Shown: positions 31,444-39,055 of the stretch, piece after piece
Layout: each line of letters begins with the position of its first letter
Position numbering within the stretch: position 1 is the stretch's first letter
Source: a virus
DNA length: 60,531 nt
Virus record (IMG/VR): IMGVR_UViG_3300046004_001101
Coordinates: 1 to 60,531 of that record
Direction: 5' to 3' (one strand)
Notes under the pieces: model-generated
What the model was told of the DNA's origin: nothing
Databases searched by the model: none
What the model saw: the letters and a program-made list of their open reading frames with translations, nothing else
Program-made: the position numbers and the translations under genes

Positions 31444-32327
31444 GACATATCATCCTCATGTCTTACACCTAAATACACTGGAAATCGAGGTAACTCAACC
31501 ACACCTACCTCAAAGAATTTATAAGTAATTATCTTACCGAGATACCAATCTCTGTTATTCCATATTTCAGCTCTCTGTTCAGACGTAAATCCTGAGCCTA
31601 CATTGAATTCTAAGCCGCTGGAAGCATCTTTTACTAAAAGTGACCCTAACGTATTGCCATCCACTTTACCAGCCTTAGACGAGCTTCTAGCGGTATTGCC
31701 GACCTCGTTAATCATCTTCTCATTGAGATTATTTTGTAGTTCCTCGAAACCAATAATGATTGCTTCGGCTGACGAAAATCGTTTTAATTTACTTAAATAA
31801 CCTTCTTTAAGTGTACTACGACCTTGTTTATAACCATCTTTAGAACGTATCATTACACCTTCAAATCCGCTTGCTAACGCACGTTCTTCAAAATCTAATA
31901 ATTGTGTTAAATCTTCACATACTTCTTCATGTACCGTTTTAATTTCAGGATTCATGAATGCGATACAAGATATTTGATGTAATTTATTTTTACGACTTAA
32001 ATTATTATCAATTGTGTCGAACACAAAGAATCTAACACCATCCGCAGAACCTTTAATCGTCATAACCTGTGAAGTTGTTTTATTAAATACATCTGGTTCA
32101 TTAGGTTTCCCAACAATTAACTCACCATCTAAACCATTAAATTTACTACGTCCAAATTTAGCTTGAATTTCTTTGTTTGGAATTGGTTTCATCGACCTAC
32201 TTAATACAACACCATCAATCACGATAGCTCTAATGCCATCTAACTTTAAACTAGCGACACATGGAAATTTAACATCTTTTGATACGTCCTTAATTGTGGC
32301 TGCTAACATCGGTTTCTTAATACTCAT
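31440..32327 (-). CDS. ATP-dependent DNA ligase
   Basis: 295 residues. Motif I SLKLDGIRA with the adenylated Lys28, motif III FFVFDTID, motif IV FEGVMIR, motif V YLSKLKRF, then an OB-like C-terminal part. Size and motifs match T7-like phage ligases. Seals nicks during replication and recombination. Joined by ATGA overlaps to the neighbours on both sides. Confidence 0.94.
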   Translation of the reverse strand: MSIKKPMLAATIKDVSKDVKFPCVASLKLDGIRAIVIDGVVLSRSMKPIPNKEIQAKFGRSKFNGLDGELIVGKPNEPDVFNKTTSQVMTIKGSADGVRFFVFDTIDNNLSRKNKLHQISCIAFMNPEIKTVHEEVCEDLTQLLDFEERALASGFEGVMIRSKDGYKQGRSTLKEGYLSKLKRFSSAEAIIIGFEELQNNLNEKMINEVGNTARSSSKAGKVDGNTLGSLLVKDASSGLEFNVGSGFTSEQRAEIWNNRDWYLGKIITYKFFEVGVVELPRFPVYLGVRHEDDMS

Positions 32328-32584
32328 AATCCACCTCTAATGAATTGAACACATAGTTGATTATCAAAATGGACTCTAGGTTTATTATTGCCAGCTAACG
32401 GACTAATACGTCTAACCGCTACACTGACAATATCCACTATATCTACTTCGTTAAATATGTTTTTCCTAGTACACCCAACTTTTACTACTTTCGCAGGTTT
32501 AATTCCTGCTTTGTTGATTCTAGTTCTAGCTGTTTCTATACCGATATTATACTTTTTTGAAATATCACTAATACTAAGTAACAT
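32324..32584 (-). CDS. Small HTH DNA-binding protein
   Basis: 86 residues: MLLSISDISKKYNIGIETAR, TRINKAGIKPAKVVKV, IFNEVDIVDIVSVAVR. The N-terminal 30 residues have a clear helix-turn-helix spacing, as in MerR/AlpA-like proteins. Coupled to the ligase gene by ATGA. Confidence 0.65.
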   Translation of the reverse strand: MLLSISDISKKYNIGIETARTRINKAGIKPAKVVKVGCTRKNIFNEVDIVDIVSVAVRRISPLAGNNKPRVHFDNQLCVQFIRGGL

Positions 32585-32585
32585 A

Positions 32586-32798
32586 TTAAATTCCTCCTAA
32601 AATAACTTCATTCGTAAATTTGTGTAACAATCCTGAATCATCCACACCTTGATACAACGTAATATAACCTAACTGTTTGACAGACACAATAGATACGGCT
32701 AACGCTTGCTTTAATTTGTGACTGAAAATCGTTACATAACAACCTTCGGCTAAATCTAAGTGTTTCCCATTAGCGGGTGTAAAATCTAAACCTGTCAT
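32586..32798 (-). CDS. Hypothetical protein
   Basis: 70 residues: MTGLDFTPANGKHLDLAEGC, IVSVKQLGYITLYQGVDDSG. Beta-rich; not recognised. Start overlaps the upstream gene. Confidence 0.6.
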   Translation of the reverse strand: MTGLDFTPANGKHLDLAEGCYVTIFSHKLKQALAVSIVSVKQLGYITLYQGVDDSGLLHKFTNEVILGGI

Positions 32799-33148
32799 GA
32801 TAACATCTCCTTCATATCTGAAAAGAACTTCGCTTTAGCAGAAATTGATTCTTCTTGATGACGCTGTAATAACTCATCTTGGTCAACATCAATTGCTTGA
32901 TAACGTTCTAATACGCGTTTCACACTAAATACGCGGATTAATTTCTCATTTTCAAGAATAACGTAATTGTTAGGTTTAACCATGATATTAAATTCACCGT
33001 CTATCGACGATATTTTAAGTTTATCTTTACGAAGTGTCACTTCAAAATGTTCACCAACCATTTCAGCAATTTTAACCACACTGCATAATAAGCCATCGAA
33101 ACGAACTGCTTTGATTTGTGGTTGAATTCTATATCTTAAACTAATCAT
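32795..33148 (-). CDS. Hypothetical protein
   Basis: 117 residues: MISLRYRIQPQIKAVRFDGL, VVKIAEMVGEHFEVTLRKDK, VKPNNYVILENEKLIRVFSV. The 'IQAVRFDG ... V.PG.Y.....' layout is common in small phage proteins of unknown role. Lies directly downstream of the clamp gene. Confidence 0.65.
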   Translation of the reverse strand: MISLRYRIQPQIKAVRFDGLLCSVVKIAEMVGEHFEVTLRKDKLKISSIDGEFNIMVKPNNYVILENEKLIRVFSVKRVLERYQAIDVDQDELLQRHQEESISAKAKFFSDMKEMLS

Positions 33149-33157
33149 GGTTATCTC

Positions 33158-34231
33158 CTATACGCGCATTGTCATAACAACTACTTTATGTTCACCTTGT
33201 TCACATAAAGTAGTTGATTCATCGTTTGAAAGTTGTAATATAAATTCTTCATCTTTACATACACCTAAAGCAGCATTCAAATACTGTAAGTTTAATCCGA
33301 ATCGGACATCTTTTTTGTCATACTGTGTACAAAAGTAAGTCTTAATCTGACACAATTCTTTACTTGTGGTAGATAAAGTTAATTCATTTGAATTCAAATT
33401 GATAATTAAACAATTATCTTCAACCAAAGGGCTAATCTCTTTTAGTTTCAACGTTAATTCTTTTGTGTTGAAACGAATGGTTGTATCAAATGCGTTACCA
33501 AATACGCGATTAAAGTCAGGATAGTTTCTATCAACCAATGCAGACGTAACACTAATTTTTTCTTCTAAGAAGTTAAATTCAACCACATTAGGTCGTCCAT
33601 CTTGAAATTGACTAACGTACACATTAACGAATCCTGTAAGCTTAATTTTACTTAATACATCGAACATAGTTCTGGTGACAGTGAAGTTATAGTTTCCAAA
33701 TGTGTTTTCTACAGGTACTGTTTTCGTTAATAATGTGTGACCGTTACTAGCGGTAATTGTTAAAACTCCATCAGCTACAATTACGTTAAATCCATTCAAA
33801 TAATATCGCACATCATGCTTACCCATAAACGCTTTAATATCAGCTAACATTGATGCGTATTGTTTAGGGTTCATTCTGAAACACAATTTAGAATCATCGA
33901 TTGAACAATCGAAAATATCAAAATTAAAATCATCCACTTTTGATACAGCTACTTCATAGCCATTTAAGGTGGCTAATTCATCGCTGACGACGTTTAATTC
34001 AGAAAGTGACCCAATCATACTGGTAACTAATTTACCGTCAATCTGGGCGAATTTAACGTCGTTAAAACGGTCATCATAAATTCGTGTTACAACTTCACCA
34101 TTACACGCTGTAATGAATCCTTCGTTAATTGACAAATTATTCAACTGTTTATTACTTGGTTTAGTAGGTATCGTTGCTTTCAACGCAGCAATCTGATTTT
34201 TATTTACTTGTTTTTCTGTTTTTGTGTTCAT
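33158..34231 (-). CDS. dnaN: DNA polymerase III beta-like sliding clamp
   Basis: 357 residues, close to host DnaN length. Three-domain layout with the diagnostic middle segment SALVDRNYPDFNRVF (compare GKYPDYRRVI in DnaN), TITASNGHTLLTKTV in domain 1-2, and a C-terminal VVVMTMRV like the VMPMRL end of bacterial clamps. Encircles DNA to hold the polymerase; the phage polymerase has a QFDLL clamp-binding motif. It has its own promoter (34279-34307). Confidence 0.88.
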   Translation of the reverse strand: MNTKTEKQVNKNQIAALKATIPTKPSNKQLNNLSINEGFITACNGEVVTRIYDDRFNDVKFAQIDGKLVTSMIGSLSELNVVSDELATLNGYEVAVSKVDDFNFDIFDCSIDDSKLCFRMNPKQYASMLADIKAFMGKHDVRYYLNGFNVIVADGVLTITASNGHTLLTKTVPVENTFGNYNFTVTRTMFDVLSKIKLTGFVNVYVSQFQDGRPNVVEFNFLEEKISVTSALVDRNYPDFNRVFGNAFDTTIRFNTKELTLKLKEISPLVEDNCLIINLNSNELTLSTTSKELCQIKTYFCTQYDKKDVRFGLNLQYLNAALGVCKDEEFILQLSNDESTTLCEQGEHKVVVMTMRV

Positions 34232-34248
34232 GATTATTCTCCAATTAA

Positions 34249-34273
34249 ACCTTCTAAGCCAATCTCAGAAGGT
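34249..34273 (-). promoter_or_regulatory. 5' stem-loop of the clamp mRNA
   Basis: Arms ACCTTCT / AGAAGGT with an 11-base loop, just downstream of the promoter -10 and before TTGGAG. Confidence 0.5.
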
Positions 34274-34278
34274 GATTT

Positions 34279-34307
34279 ATTCTATTATATGTTTCGTGCT
34301 AAGTCAA
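34279..34307 (-). promoter_or_regulatory. Sigma70-type promoter for the clamp gene
   Basis: Minus strand TTGACT, 17-bp spacer, TAGAAT. Confidence 0.8.
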
Positions 34308-34310
34308 CAA

Positions 34311-34688
34311 CTATAAATAAGTACCTTTCACTTCAATCAACAATCTATCGAACTCGTTATTCAACAACTGACGAGTATGACCTTTCACTTCTTCATACGA
34401 CATTTCATTCGATTCAATCCAATCATCTAACAAAAGCAAATGATATGAAACTAAACGTTTCAAGGTTTCAATCGCACAGATTGAACGTGTGTCACATAGG
34501 GTATTCGCCCTGTGCATAACGAGTAACTCATACAAGTAAGTCCAGTATTCTTTTCTAGCTGGGACAATACCAATTTCTTCTACGCAACGTAGTTTGTAAC
34601 GTACATTAGGTAAAAGGTTTAAACTGAATTCTTCGATATTTTTAAGGCTATGTAAGACGCTAGTCTGTGATTCATGTAGGATAGTCAT
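34311..34688 (-). CDS. Hypothetical helical protein
   Basis: 125 residues from the ATG six bases after GGAG: MTILHESQTSVLHSLKNIEE, NLLPNVRYKLRCVEEIGIV, CDTRSICAIETLKRLVSYHL. Mostly helix; no motif recognised. Own promoter at 34730-34758 with a GTACC/GGTAC hairpin (34708-34722) before the ribosome site. Confidence 0.7.
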   Translation of the reverse strand: MTILHESQTSVLHSLKNIEEFSLNLLPNVRYKLRCVEEIGIVPARKEYWTYLYELLVMHRANTLCDTRSICAIETLKRLVSYHLLLLDDWIESNEMSYEEVKGHTRQLLNNEFDRLLIEVKGTYL

Positions 34689-34729
34689 TTCATTCTCCAA
34701 TAATTAAGTACCGACTTGGTACGATTCAA

Positions 34730-34758
34730 ATTCTATAGATGTTTTATTCTTATGTCAA
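34730..34758 (-). promoter_or_regulatory. Sigma70-type promoter
   Basis: Minus strand TTGACA, 17-bp spacer, TAGAAT, reading into the 125-residue gene. Confidence 0.82.
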
Positions 34759-34817
34759 CAACTAATTAACGCCTAACTTTTATTCGAGAGTTAGGAAACT
34801 CGGTTTGATTATGTCAT

Positions 34818-35753
34818 TTAGTTTCCACTAAGTTTTGATAAATATAATAAAAAAGGAGGTGCTGATTCATTACCTTTAAAATGATTTCGTATAACGTCGT
34901 CTAATACTTTATCAAATTTAGATATATTCTCAGCAGCTTCTAAAGGTCTTAGGTTGGTATAATGTGAAAGAGTGTTTAGTTCTTCTTCATTTTCACCAAA
35001 GCTCAGTGGAATTACATGGTCAATATGCCAGTACGAACCTTTATTTTTCCAAGTCATATTTTCATCAAACATCGATTCAAAAATATCACATATTTCAATA
35101 TAGGTACATCCTAAAACAGTTAGTGTGTTTTTAGATTTAGTTTTATTATTTCTTAAAAAGAAATCTCTAATTCTACTTCGTATAGAACAAGCTACTGCGT
35201 ATAATTTGTCATTTTTATATCTGTAGTTTAGCTTATGTCGATTATTCTTCTTATATAAACTTTTTTTAATTTTTATAACCGCTAGGTTTTTATCTCTATA
35301 TGCTTTATCATAATCACGTTTGCTATCTTTAGTTATCTGATTATAGCACTTTCTACACATTGGTCTAAACCCGTTTAGTGAATTAGTTGCTTTTGAAAAA
35401 TGACTAACGTGATGTATCTGTTCACATATTGAACATGATAAAGTATCTTCTTCTCCACCTATACAATTTATTTTGTTGGTATAACATTCAATACATCTTC
35501 TAGCTAAAAAGTCTTTTGTTTGACCCGCTAAATTAAATTTACTTATTGATTTAGTTGTGTCGCAGGTTATACAATACTTATCTTTAGTGTTAAATATAAA
35601 ATCAACGTATTTCTTTCTTAAATTCATTTCTTTTGATTTTATATTTTTACAAGATTTACAAGTCCCTTGTAAACCGTCCCAACTAACTGAAGATTTGTGA
35701 AATTCAGACGCATCGAATTCAATTTTACAACATCCGCATTTTTTCTTAGACAT
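34818..35753 (-). CDS. Zinc-ribbon HNH endonuclease
   Basis: 311 residues. Four zinc ribbons in the first half: KKCGCCKIEFDASEF with CKSCKN; YCITCDTTKSISKF with CIEC; CSICEQIHHVSHF with CRKCYN. The C-terminal nuclease reads YWHIDHVIPLSFGENEEE, LSHYTNLRPLEAAENISKFD, an HNH core. Probably a free-standing homing endonuclease with a repeat zinc-ribbon DNA-binding arm. A frameshifted relative lies at 24186-25245. Its leader (35758-35875) can hide the ribosome site. Confidence 0.88.
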   Translation of the reverse strand: MSKKKCGCCKIEFDASEFHKSSVSWDGLQGTCKSCKNIKSKEMNLRKKYVDFIFNTKDKYCITCDTTKSISKFNLAGQTKDFLARRCIECYTNKINCIGGEEDTLSCSICEQIHHVSHFSKATNSLNGFRPMCRKCYNQITKDSKRDYDKAYRDKNLAVIKIKKSLYKKNNRHKLNYRYKNDKLYAVACSIRSRIRDFFLRNNKTKSKNTLTVLGCTYIEICDIFESMFDENMTWKNKGSYWHIDHVIPLSFGENEEELNTLSHYTNLRPLEAAENISKFDKVLDDVIRNHFKGNESAPPFLLYLSKLSGN

Positions 35754-35757
35754 TAAA

Positions 35758-35875
35758 AACTCCTTATATGAAATTATTAGACCCTGAAACCGTACTATGT
35801 ACGTTGTAGTTATTCGTATATTTACTACAAATCTAATAACCCCATATAAGGAGTTCTACTATGTAACGGTTTCAG
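35758..35875 (-). promoter_or_regulatory. Pseudoknotted leader that can sequester the ribosome site
   Basis: In mRNA order: CTGAAACCGT (A), AACTCCTTATATG (B), TTATTAGA (C), a GTAGT/ACTAC hairpin, ACGGTTTCAG (A'), TCTAATAA (C'), CATATAAGGAGTT (B'). B-B' and C-C' nest; A-A' crosses B-B', so the two foldings form a pseudoknot or exclude each other. B' contains the AAGGAG site of the HNH gene. Confidence 0.7.
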
Positions 35876-35889
35876 ACGTTATGTATCCG

Positions 35890-35919
35890 AATATACCATA
35901 TTACAGTAGAACTTGTCAA
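35890..35919 (-). promoter_or_regulatory. Promoter for the HNH gene
   Basis: Minus strand TTGACA, 18-bp spacer ending TATGG, TATATT; located just after the dUTPase stop. Confidence 0.75.
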
Positions 35920-35926
35920 GCTAAAA

Positions 35927-36352
35927 TTAACCAGTAGAACCAAATCCACCAGAACCACGTTCAGTGTCATCCAATTCATCACATAGTTCAAAGTCAACCA
36001 ACTCTACTTTATTTATTACCATTTGAGCAATCGCAGAACCAGACTTAAATTCAACTTCTGTATTACCGTGATTTATTAGAATAACCCCCAACTCACCACG
36101 ATATTGTTGGTCAATTGTACCAGGTGAGTTTAAGACAACTGCTCCGTGTTTATAAGCGTTCCCGCTACGACTTCTAATTTGAACCTCGTAACCTACTGGG
36201 ATTTCGATTGCTAAACCTACCTTTACCAACTTACGTTGACCAACACCGATAATAACATCTTCATAGGTAAATAAATCTATCCCCGCATCGCTAGGGTACG
36301 CTCGTTTTGGTAGAATTGCGTTTTCATTCAATTTTTTAATTTTAAAACTCAT
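35927..36352 (-). CDS. dut: Deoxyuridine triphosphatase
   Basis: 141 residues, normal length for a trimeric dUTPase. All five motifs are visible: AGIDLFT, RSRSGNA, GTIDQQYRGELGVIL, GSAIAQMV and C-terminal RGSGGFGSTG. Hydrolyses dUTP to dUMP, the substrate of ThyX, and keeps uracil out of phage DNA. AGGAGG precedes the start; a 19-residue upstream peptide overlaps it by ATGA. Confidence 0.96.
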   Translation of the reverse strand: MSFKIKKLNENAILPKRAYPSDAGIDLFTYEDVIIGVGQRKLVKVGLAIEIPVGYEVQIRSRSGNAYKHGAVVLNSPGTIDQQYRGELGVILINHGNTEVEFKSGSAIAQMVINKVELVDFELCDELDDTERGSGGFGSTG

Positions 36353-36408
36353 TTCATGCCTCCTACCGATTCACGTCTAATTGCGATTACTTGTTCAAAT
36401 TTGCTCAT
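36349..36408 (-). CDS. 19-residue upstream peptide of dut
   Basis: MSKFEQVIAIRRESVGGMK, with TTGGAG upstream and an ATGA overlap with dut; its codons for VGG form the AGGAGG site of dut. Probably ensures coupled translation. Low certainty. Confidence 0.4.
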   Translation of the reverse strand: MSKFEQVIAIRRESVGGMK

Positions 36409-36426
36409 TTTGTTTCTCCAATTAAG

Positions 36427-36726
36427 TTATACTAATAAATTCTTAGCGTATTCAATTATACTAACTTTATGCTCATAAGGATAGCTAAATCCTTCCGTTT
36501 CACTTTCAATAAGTGAAAGTAATCTTTGAACACAATCTGTTAGTTTGTCAATCTTGATAGCCGCTAATTCACATCCAATATCAGCATCTTCTAAGCTAGA
36601 ATCTCTATCGGATAATGAATCGAATAGGTCATCAATCAAAGCATCTTTTTCGTTAAGTTCTTCGATTCTATTAGCTAATTCCCCTTTAAGAATCATATTT
36701 TCAATCTCTAAATCAAACTTTGTCAT
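36427..36726 (-). CDS. Coiled-coil hypothetical protein
   Basis: 99 residues: MTKFDLEIENMILKGELANR, IEELNEKDALIDDLFDSLSD, an acidic coiled coil over the first 70 residues. Not recognised. Confidence 0.65.
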   Translation of the reverse strand: MTKFDLEIENMILKGELANRIEELNEKDALIDDLFDSLSDRDSSLEDADIGCELAAIKIDKLTDCVQRLLSLIESETEGFSYPYEHKVSIIEYAKNLLV

Positions 36727-36898
36727 ATTCTTTCCACATTTTGAACACTGATTCTTGCTGAGTTATTTCTTCATCGTCATCAACCCAATCTAAATCATTC
36801 ACAATAGCCCAATTCAAATCAATTGCTAATTGTAACCCTGTACCATGTTGTTTACACGCATGGATAATTGAATGTTTAATATCATAACCTTTGCTCAT
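36713..36898 (-). CDS. Small acidic hypothetical protein
   Basis: 61 residues: MSKGYDIKHSIIHACKQHGT, LAIDLNWAIVNDLDWVDDDE. Acidic; not recognised. Start in ATGA overlap with a 31-residue membrane peptide. Confidence 0.6.
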   Translation of the reverse strand: MSKGYDIKHSIIHACKQHGTGLQLAIDLNWAIVNDLDWVDDDEEITQQESVFKMWKEYDKV

Positions 36899-36990
36899 CT
36901 TAATTCCCCTTGTTTAACCATATAACCACAATAAAAACCAACTGACATGATAAATATACCGATAAGCATTCCTAGTAGAAAGTCATTCAT
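36895..36990 (-). CDS. 31-residue single-pass membrane peptide
   Basis: MNDFLLGMLIGIFIMSVGFY, then CGYMVKQGELR: one membrane segment with a basic C-terminal end. GGAGAG precedes it and ATGA couples it to the next gene. Unknown role. Confidence 0.55.
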   Translation of the reverse strand: MNDFLLGMLIGIFIMSVGFYCGYMVKQGELR

Positions 36991-36993
36991 TTC

Positions 36994-37353
36994 TCACTCT
37001 CCTAATTTAATAAAATGTAACCAATAAGGTAAATCATACACTAAACCACAGCTACTGTCACGCTCTGAATAAAAGTATTCTATGACGGAATACACAGTAT
37101 TTTCATGGTCAATACATTCAATCACGCAAGCATAACCATCTTTAACTTCCCAGCGCGAATTAGCATCGAATCCAATACCATCTTCGTGATATTCACAGTA
37201 TTCACCCATAAGATAATTAAATCTTTGTGTAGTTACAACACTATACGACGATGATTCTTTTAATTCAACTTCAGTCGTGAAACCAATATCCAAATCTTCT
37301 GTTGAATAATAAGACTCGTTAGCGAAGTCATTTATCTTATATAGTTTGAACAT
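36994..37353 (-). CDS. Hypothetical protein
   Basis: 119 residues: MFKLYKINDFANESYYSTED, TTEVELKESSSYSVVTTQRF, DGYACVIECIDHENTVYSVI. Aromatic and acidic, alpha/beta. Overlaps the upstream gene by 17 bases. Not recognised. Confidence 0.65.
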   Translation of the reverse strand: MFKLYKINDFANESYYSTEDLDIGFTTEVELKESSSYSVVTTQRFNYLMGEYCEYHEDGIGFDANSRWEVKDGYACVIECIDHENTVYSVIEYFYSERDSSCGLVYDLPYWLHFIKLGE

Positions 37354-37741
37354 TGTTAACTCCCGCTAAATAAAAATCTCGTGTACGTTCAATTAGTTCA
37401 AGATGTAATCGTTTTCTTTCTAAGTCATTCGCTAACATACTGATTCTAGTTTTAAAAGCGACATCAGATTCTTCTCGTTTATATGAAATATACGCGATAC
37501 CACATTCATTACTATCCGATTCTAAAACAATACCACTCGCATCATTATACTTTCTTAATGTATTTTTCACATCCTGTAAATAAGCGATGGCTTCATCAAT
37601 ACTTAACCCTTCTAACTCTAAGTATTCGTAATCAAATTCCATCATTTTACCGTTACTTACAGCTAAATCGTATTCTTCTTTCGCTTTAAGCATAGCGAAT
37701 ACTTGTTTTTGTACTAATTTGTTAAAGTCATCTATGAACAT
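37337..37741 (-). CDS. Helical hypoth. protein
   Basis: 134 residues from the ATG eight bases after GGAG: MFIDDFNKLVQKQVFAMLKA, LEGLSIDEAIAYLQDVKNTL, LANDLERKRLHLELIERTRD. Mostly charged helix; not recognised. Starts three bases from the upstream gene end. Confidence 0.65.
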   Translation of the reverse strand: MFIDDFNKLVQKQVFAMLKAKEEYDLAVSNGKMMEFDYEYLELEGLSIDEAIAYLQDVKNTLRKYNDASGIVLESDSNECGIAYISYKREESDVAFKTRISMLANDLERKRLHLELIERTRDFYLAGVNNVQTI

Positions 37742-37743
37742 GC

Positions 37744-38358
37744 TTATTCTCCCATGTACCACGCGGCACTCCGTCCATTATCAATAGTATAACCATGAAC
37801 ACCAGTACATACACCTGTCATTGGATATTCATTAGTCATAAATTCACTATGTGTAACAAAATTATCTTTCTTATCGAATTTACGTCGTTCAATCTGTTGT
37901 TCAGTTGTAGTAATACGCGCATTAGGGAACTTATCGAGTACACACTCTGCAAAACAACGTTCTGTATTTCCAGTACGATGAAACGCATGACCGTAATAAA
38001 AATATAAAATATCTTTTGAATCCGATTCATCGTTTCTTACTGTGAATACTGTACCGTCACATACAGTTATTGTGTGAGCTACACCCTGCTTACGCGATAC
38101 TTTGTATTTAAAATCTTTGTAATCAAGCATATAGATGTTTTTTAAGAGTTTATCACGTTTAACGTAACCACGTTTATCGCTTAGTTCTGAGAACTCGCTT
38201 TCTTGATAATCTTGCACCGTAATTAAACCATCTTCATGTTGTTTGATACACACATATTCTTCGGTGTATTTATCTTCAAGGAATAACAATACGTTTTCTT
38301 TGTCTATGTCAGATAAGTTATTAAATCTGCTTTTTGTGTCGATGTGTAATGTGTTCAT
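37744..38358 (-). CDS. Hypothetical protein
   Basis: 204 residues: MNTLHIDTKSRFNNLSDIDK, YVCIKQHEDGLITVQDYQES, a Tyr-rich middle and a C terminus GYTIDNGRSAAWYMGE. No motif recognised. Own promoter (38403-38432) and a GCCTT/AAGGC hairpin (38381-38396) before the ribosome site. Confidence 0.7.
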   Translation of the reverse strand: MNTLHIDTKSRFNNLSDIDKENVLLFLEDKYTEEYVCIKQHEDGLITVQDYQESEFSELSDKRGYVKRDKLLKNIYMLDYKDFKYKVSRKQGVAHTITVCDGTVFTVRNDESDSKDILYFYYGHAFHRTGNTERCFAECVLDKFPNARITTTEQQIERRKFDKKDNFVTHSEFMTNEYPMTGVCTGVHGYTIDNGRSAAWYMGE

Positions 38359-38402
38359 TGTAATTCTCCAAGTAATTTAAGCCTTTTTGTTAAGGCAGGT
38401 GT

Positions 38403-38432
38403 AGTTTAATTGTGTTTTTTGTACTATGTCAA
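38403..38432 (-). promoter_or_regulatory. Promoter for the 204-residue gene
   Basis: Minus strand TTGACA, 18-bp spacer, TAAACT (weak -10). Confidence 0.55.
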
Positions 38433-38435
38433 ACT

Positions 38436-38978
38436 TTATTTTACAAAATTTAAATCTTTTTCCACCACTTTGAATTTAGGGAGTTCCATCGAATTACGTT
38501 GCACAATAACAGAGCGATGTTTTTTCGTGATTTCAAGTAATGATGTTTGTTCATCGTATAGTTGTTCTTGAATGATTTTAGCGCGTTTAAATTCATCCAC
38601 CATCTTGACACGATTCAAGTCGATAAGACCGTAACGTGGTTTTTCTGTTGGTTGAATGTATTGGAGTTTCTTTTTAGCTTTGCTTTTTTTAATTGCGATA
38701 CCTATACAAAGTTTACAGTATATTGAATATCCATCACATCTATTTTTGTCTTTATGAAACTCCGAAACTCCTTTTTCTATCCCACATTTAGGACACGCCT
38801 TAGTTTGTTTTTTAATATATTTAATTTCCCCTGTAATTCTCTTTTTTTGAGTAATTGACTTTTGAGAATCTCTGCAAATTTTACAGGCAGATTCTAAACC
38901 ATTTTTAGCACCAGATTTCTTATAAAACTCATCTACCGACTTAACTTCTTTACATTTAGTACATTGTTTCGTATTCAT
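38436..38978 (-). CDS. Zinc-ribbon protein without nuclease domain
   Basis: 180 residues. Two CxxC zinc-ribbon pairs: QCTKCKEVKSVDEFYKKSG with CKICRD, and ACPKCGIEKGVSEFHKDKN with CKLC. These match the N-terminal arms of the zinc-ribbon HNH proteins in this phage, but the HNH core is absent. The C-terminal 70 residues are a basic helical part ending VVEKDLNFVK. It may be a degraded or repurposed homing-endonuclease gene now acting as a DNA-binding protein. Confidence 0.7.
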   Translation of the reverse strand: MNTKQCTKCKEVKSVDEFYKKSGAKNGLESACKICRDSQKSITQKKRITGEIKYIKKQTKACPKCGIEKGVSEFHKDKNRCDGYSIYCKLCIGIAIKKSKAKKKLQYIQPTEKPRYGLIDLNRVKMVDEFKRAKIIQEQLYDEQTSLLEITKKHRSVIVQRNSMELPKFKVVEKDLNFVK

Positions 38979-39003
38979 TATCGTTTCCTTTAGTTTGAAG
39001 AAA

Positions 39004-39024
39004 GGATAGGTACTAAACCTACCC
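39004..39024 (-). promoter_or_regulatory. Stem-loop upstream of the zinc-ribbon gene
   Basis: Minus strand GGGTAGGT / ACCTATCC (one G-U) with a five-base loop, then TTTCTT. Separates it from the Dda-like helicase gene; may terminate or stabilise. Confidence 0.5.
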
Positions 39025-39055
39025 CTTCGATTATTTTAAATTTAAGAATTTTGTT

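Noticed and set aside
35758-35919. Group I intron around the HNH gene
   Set aside because: The HNH gene is free-standing with its own promoter, and no split host gene or intron core was seen.
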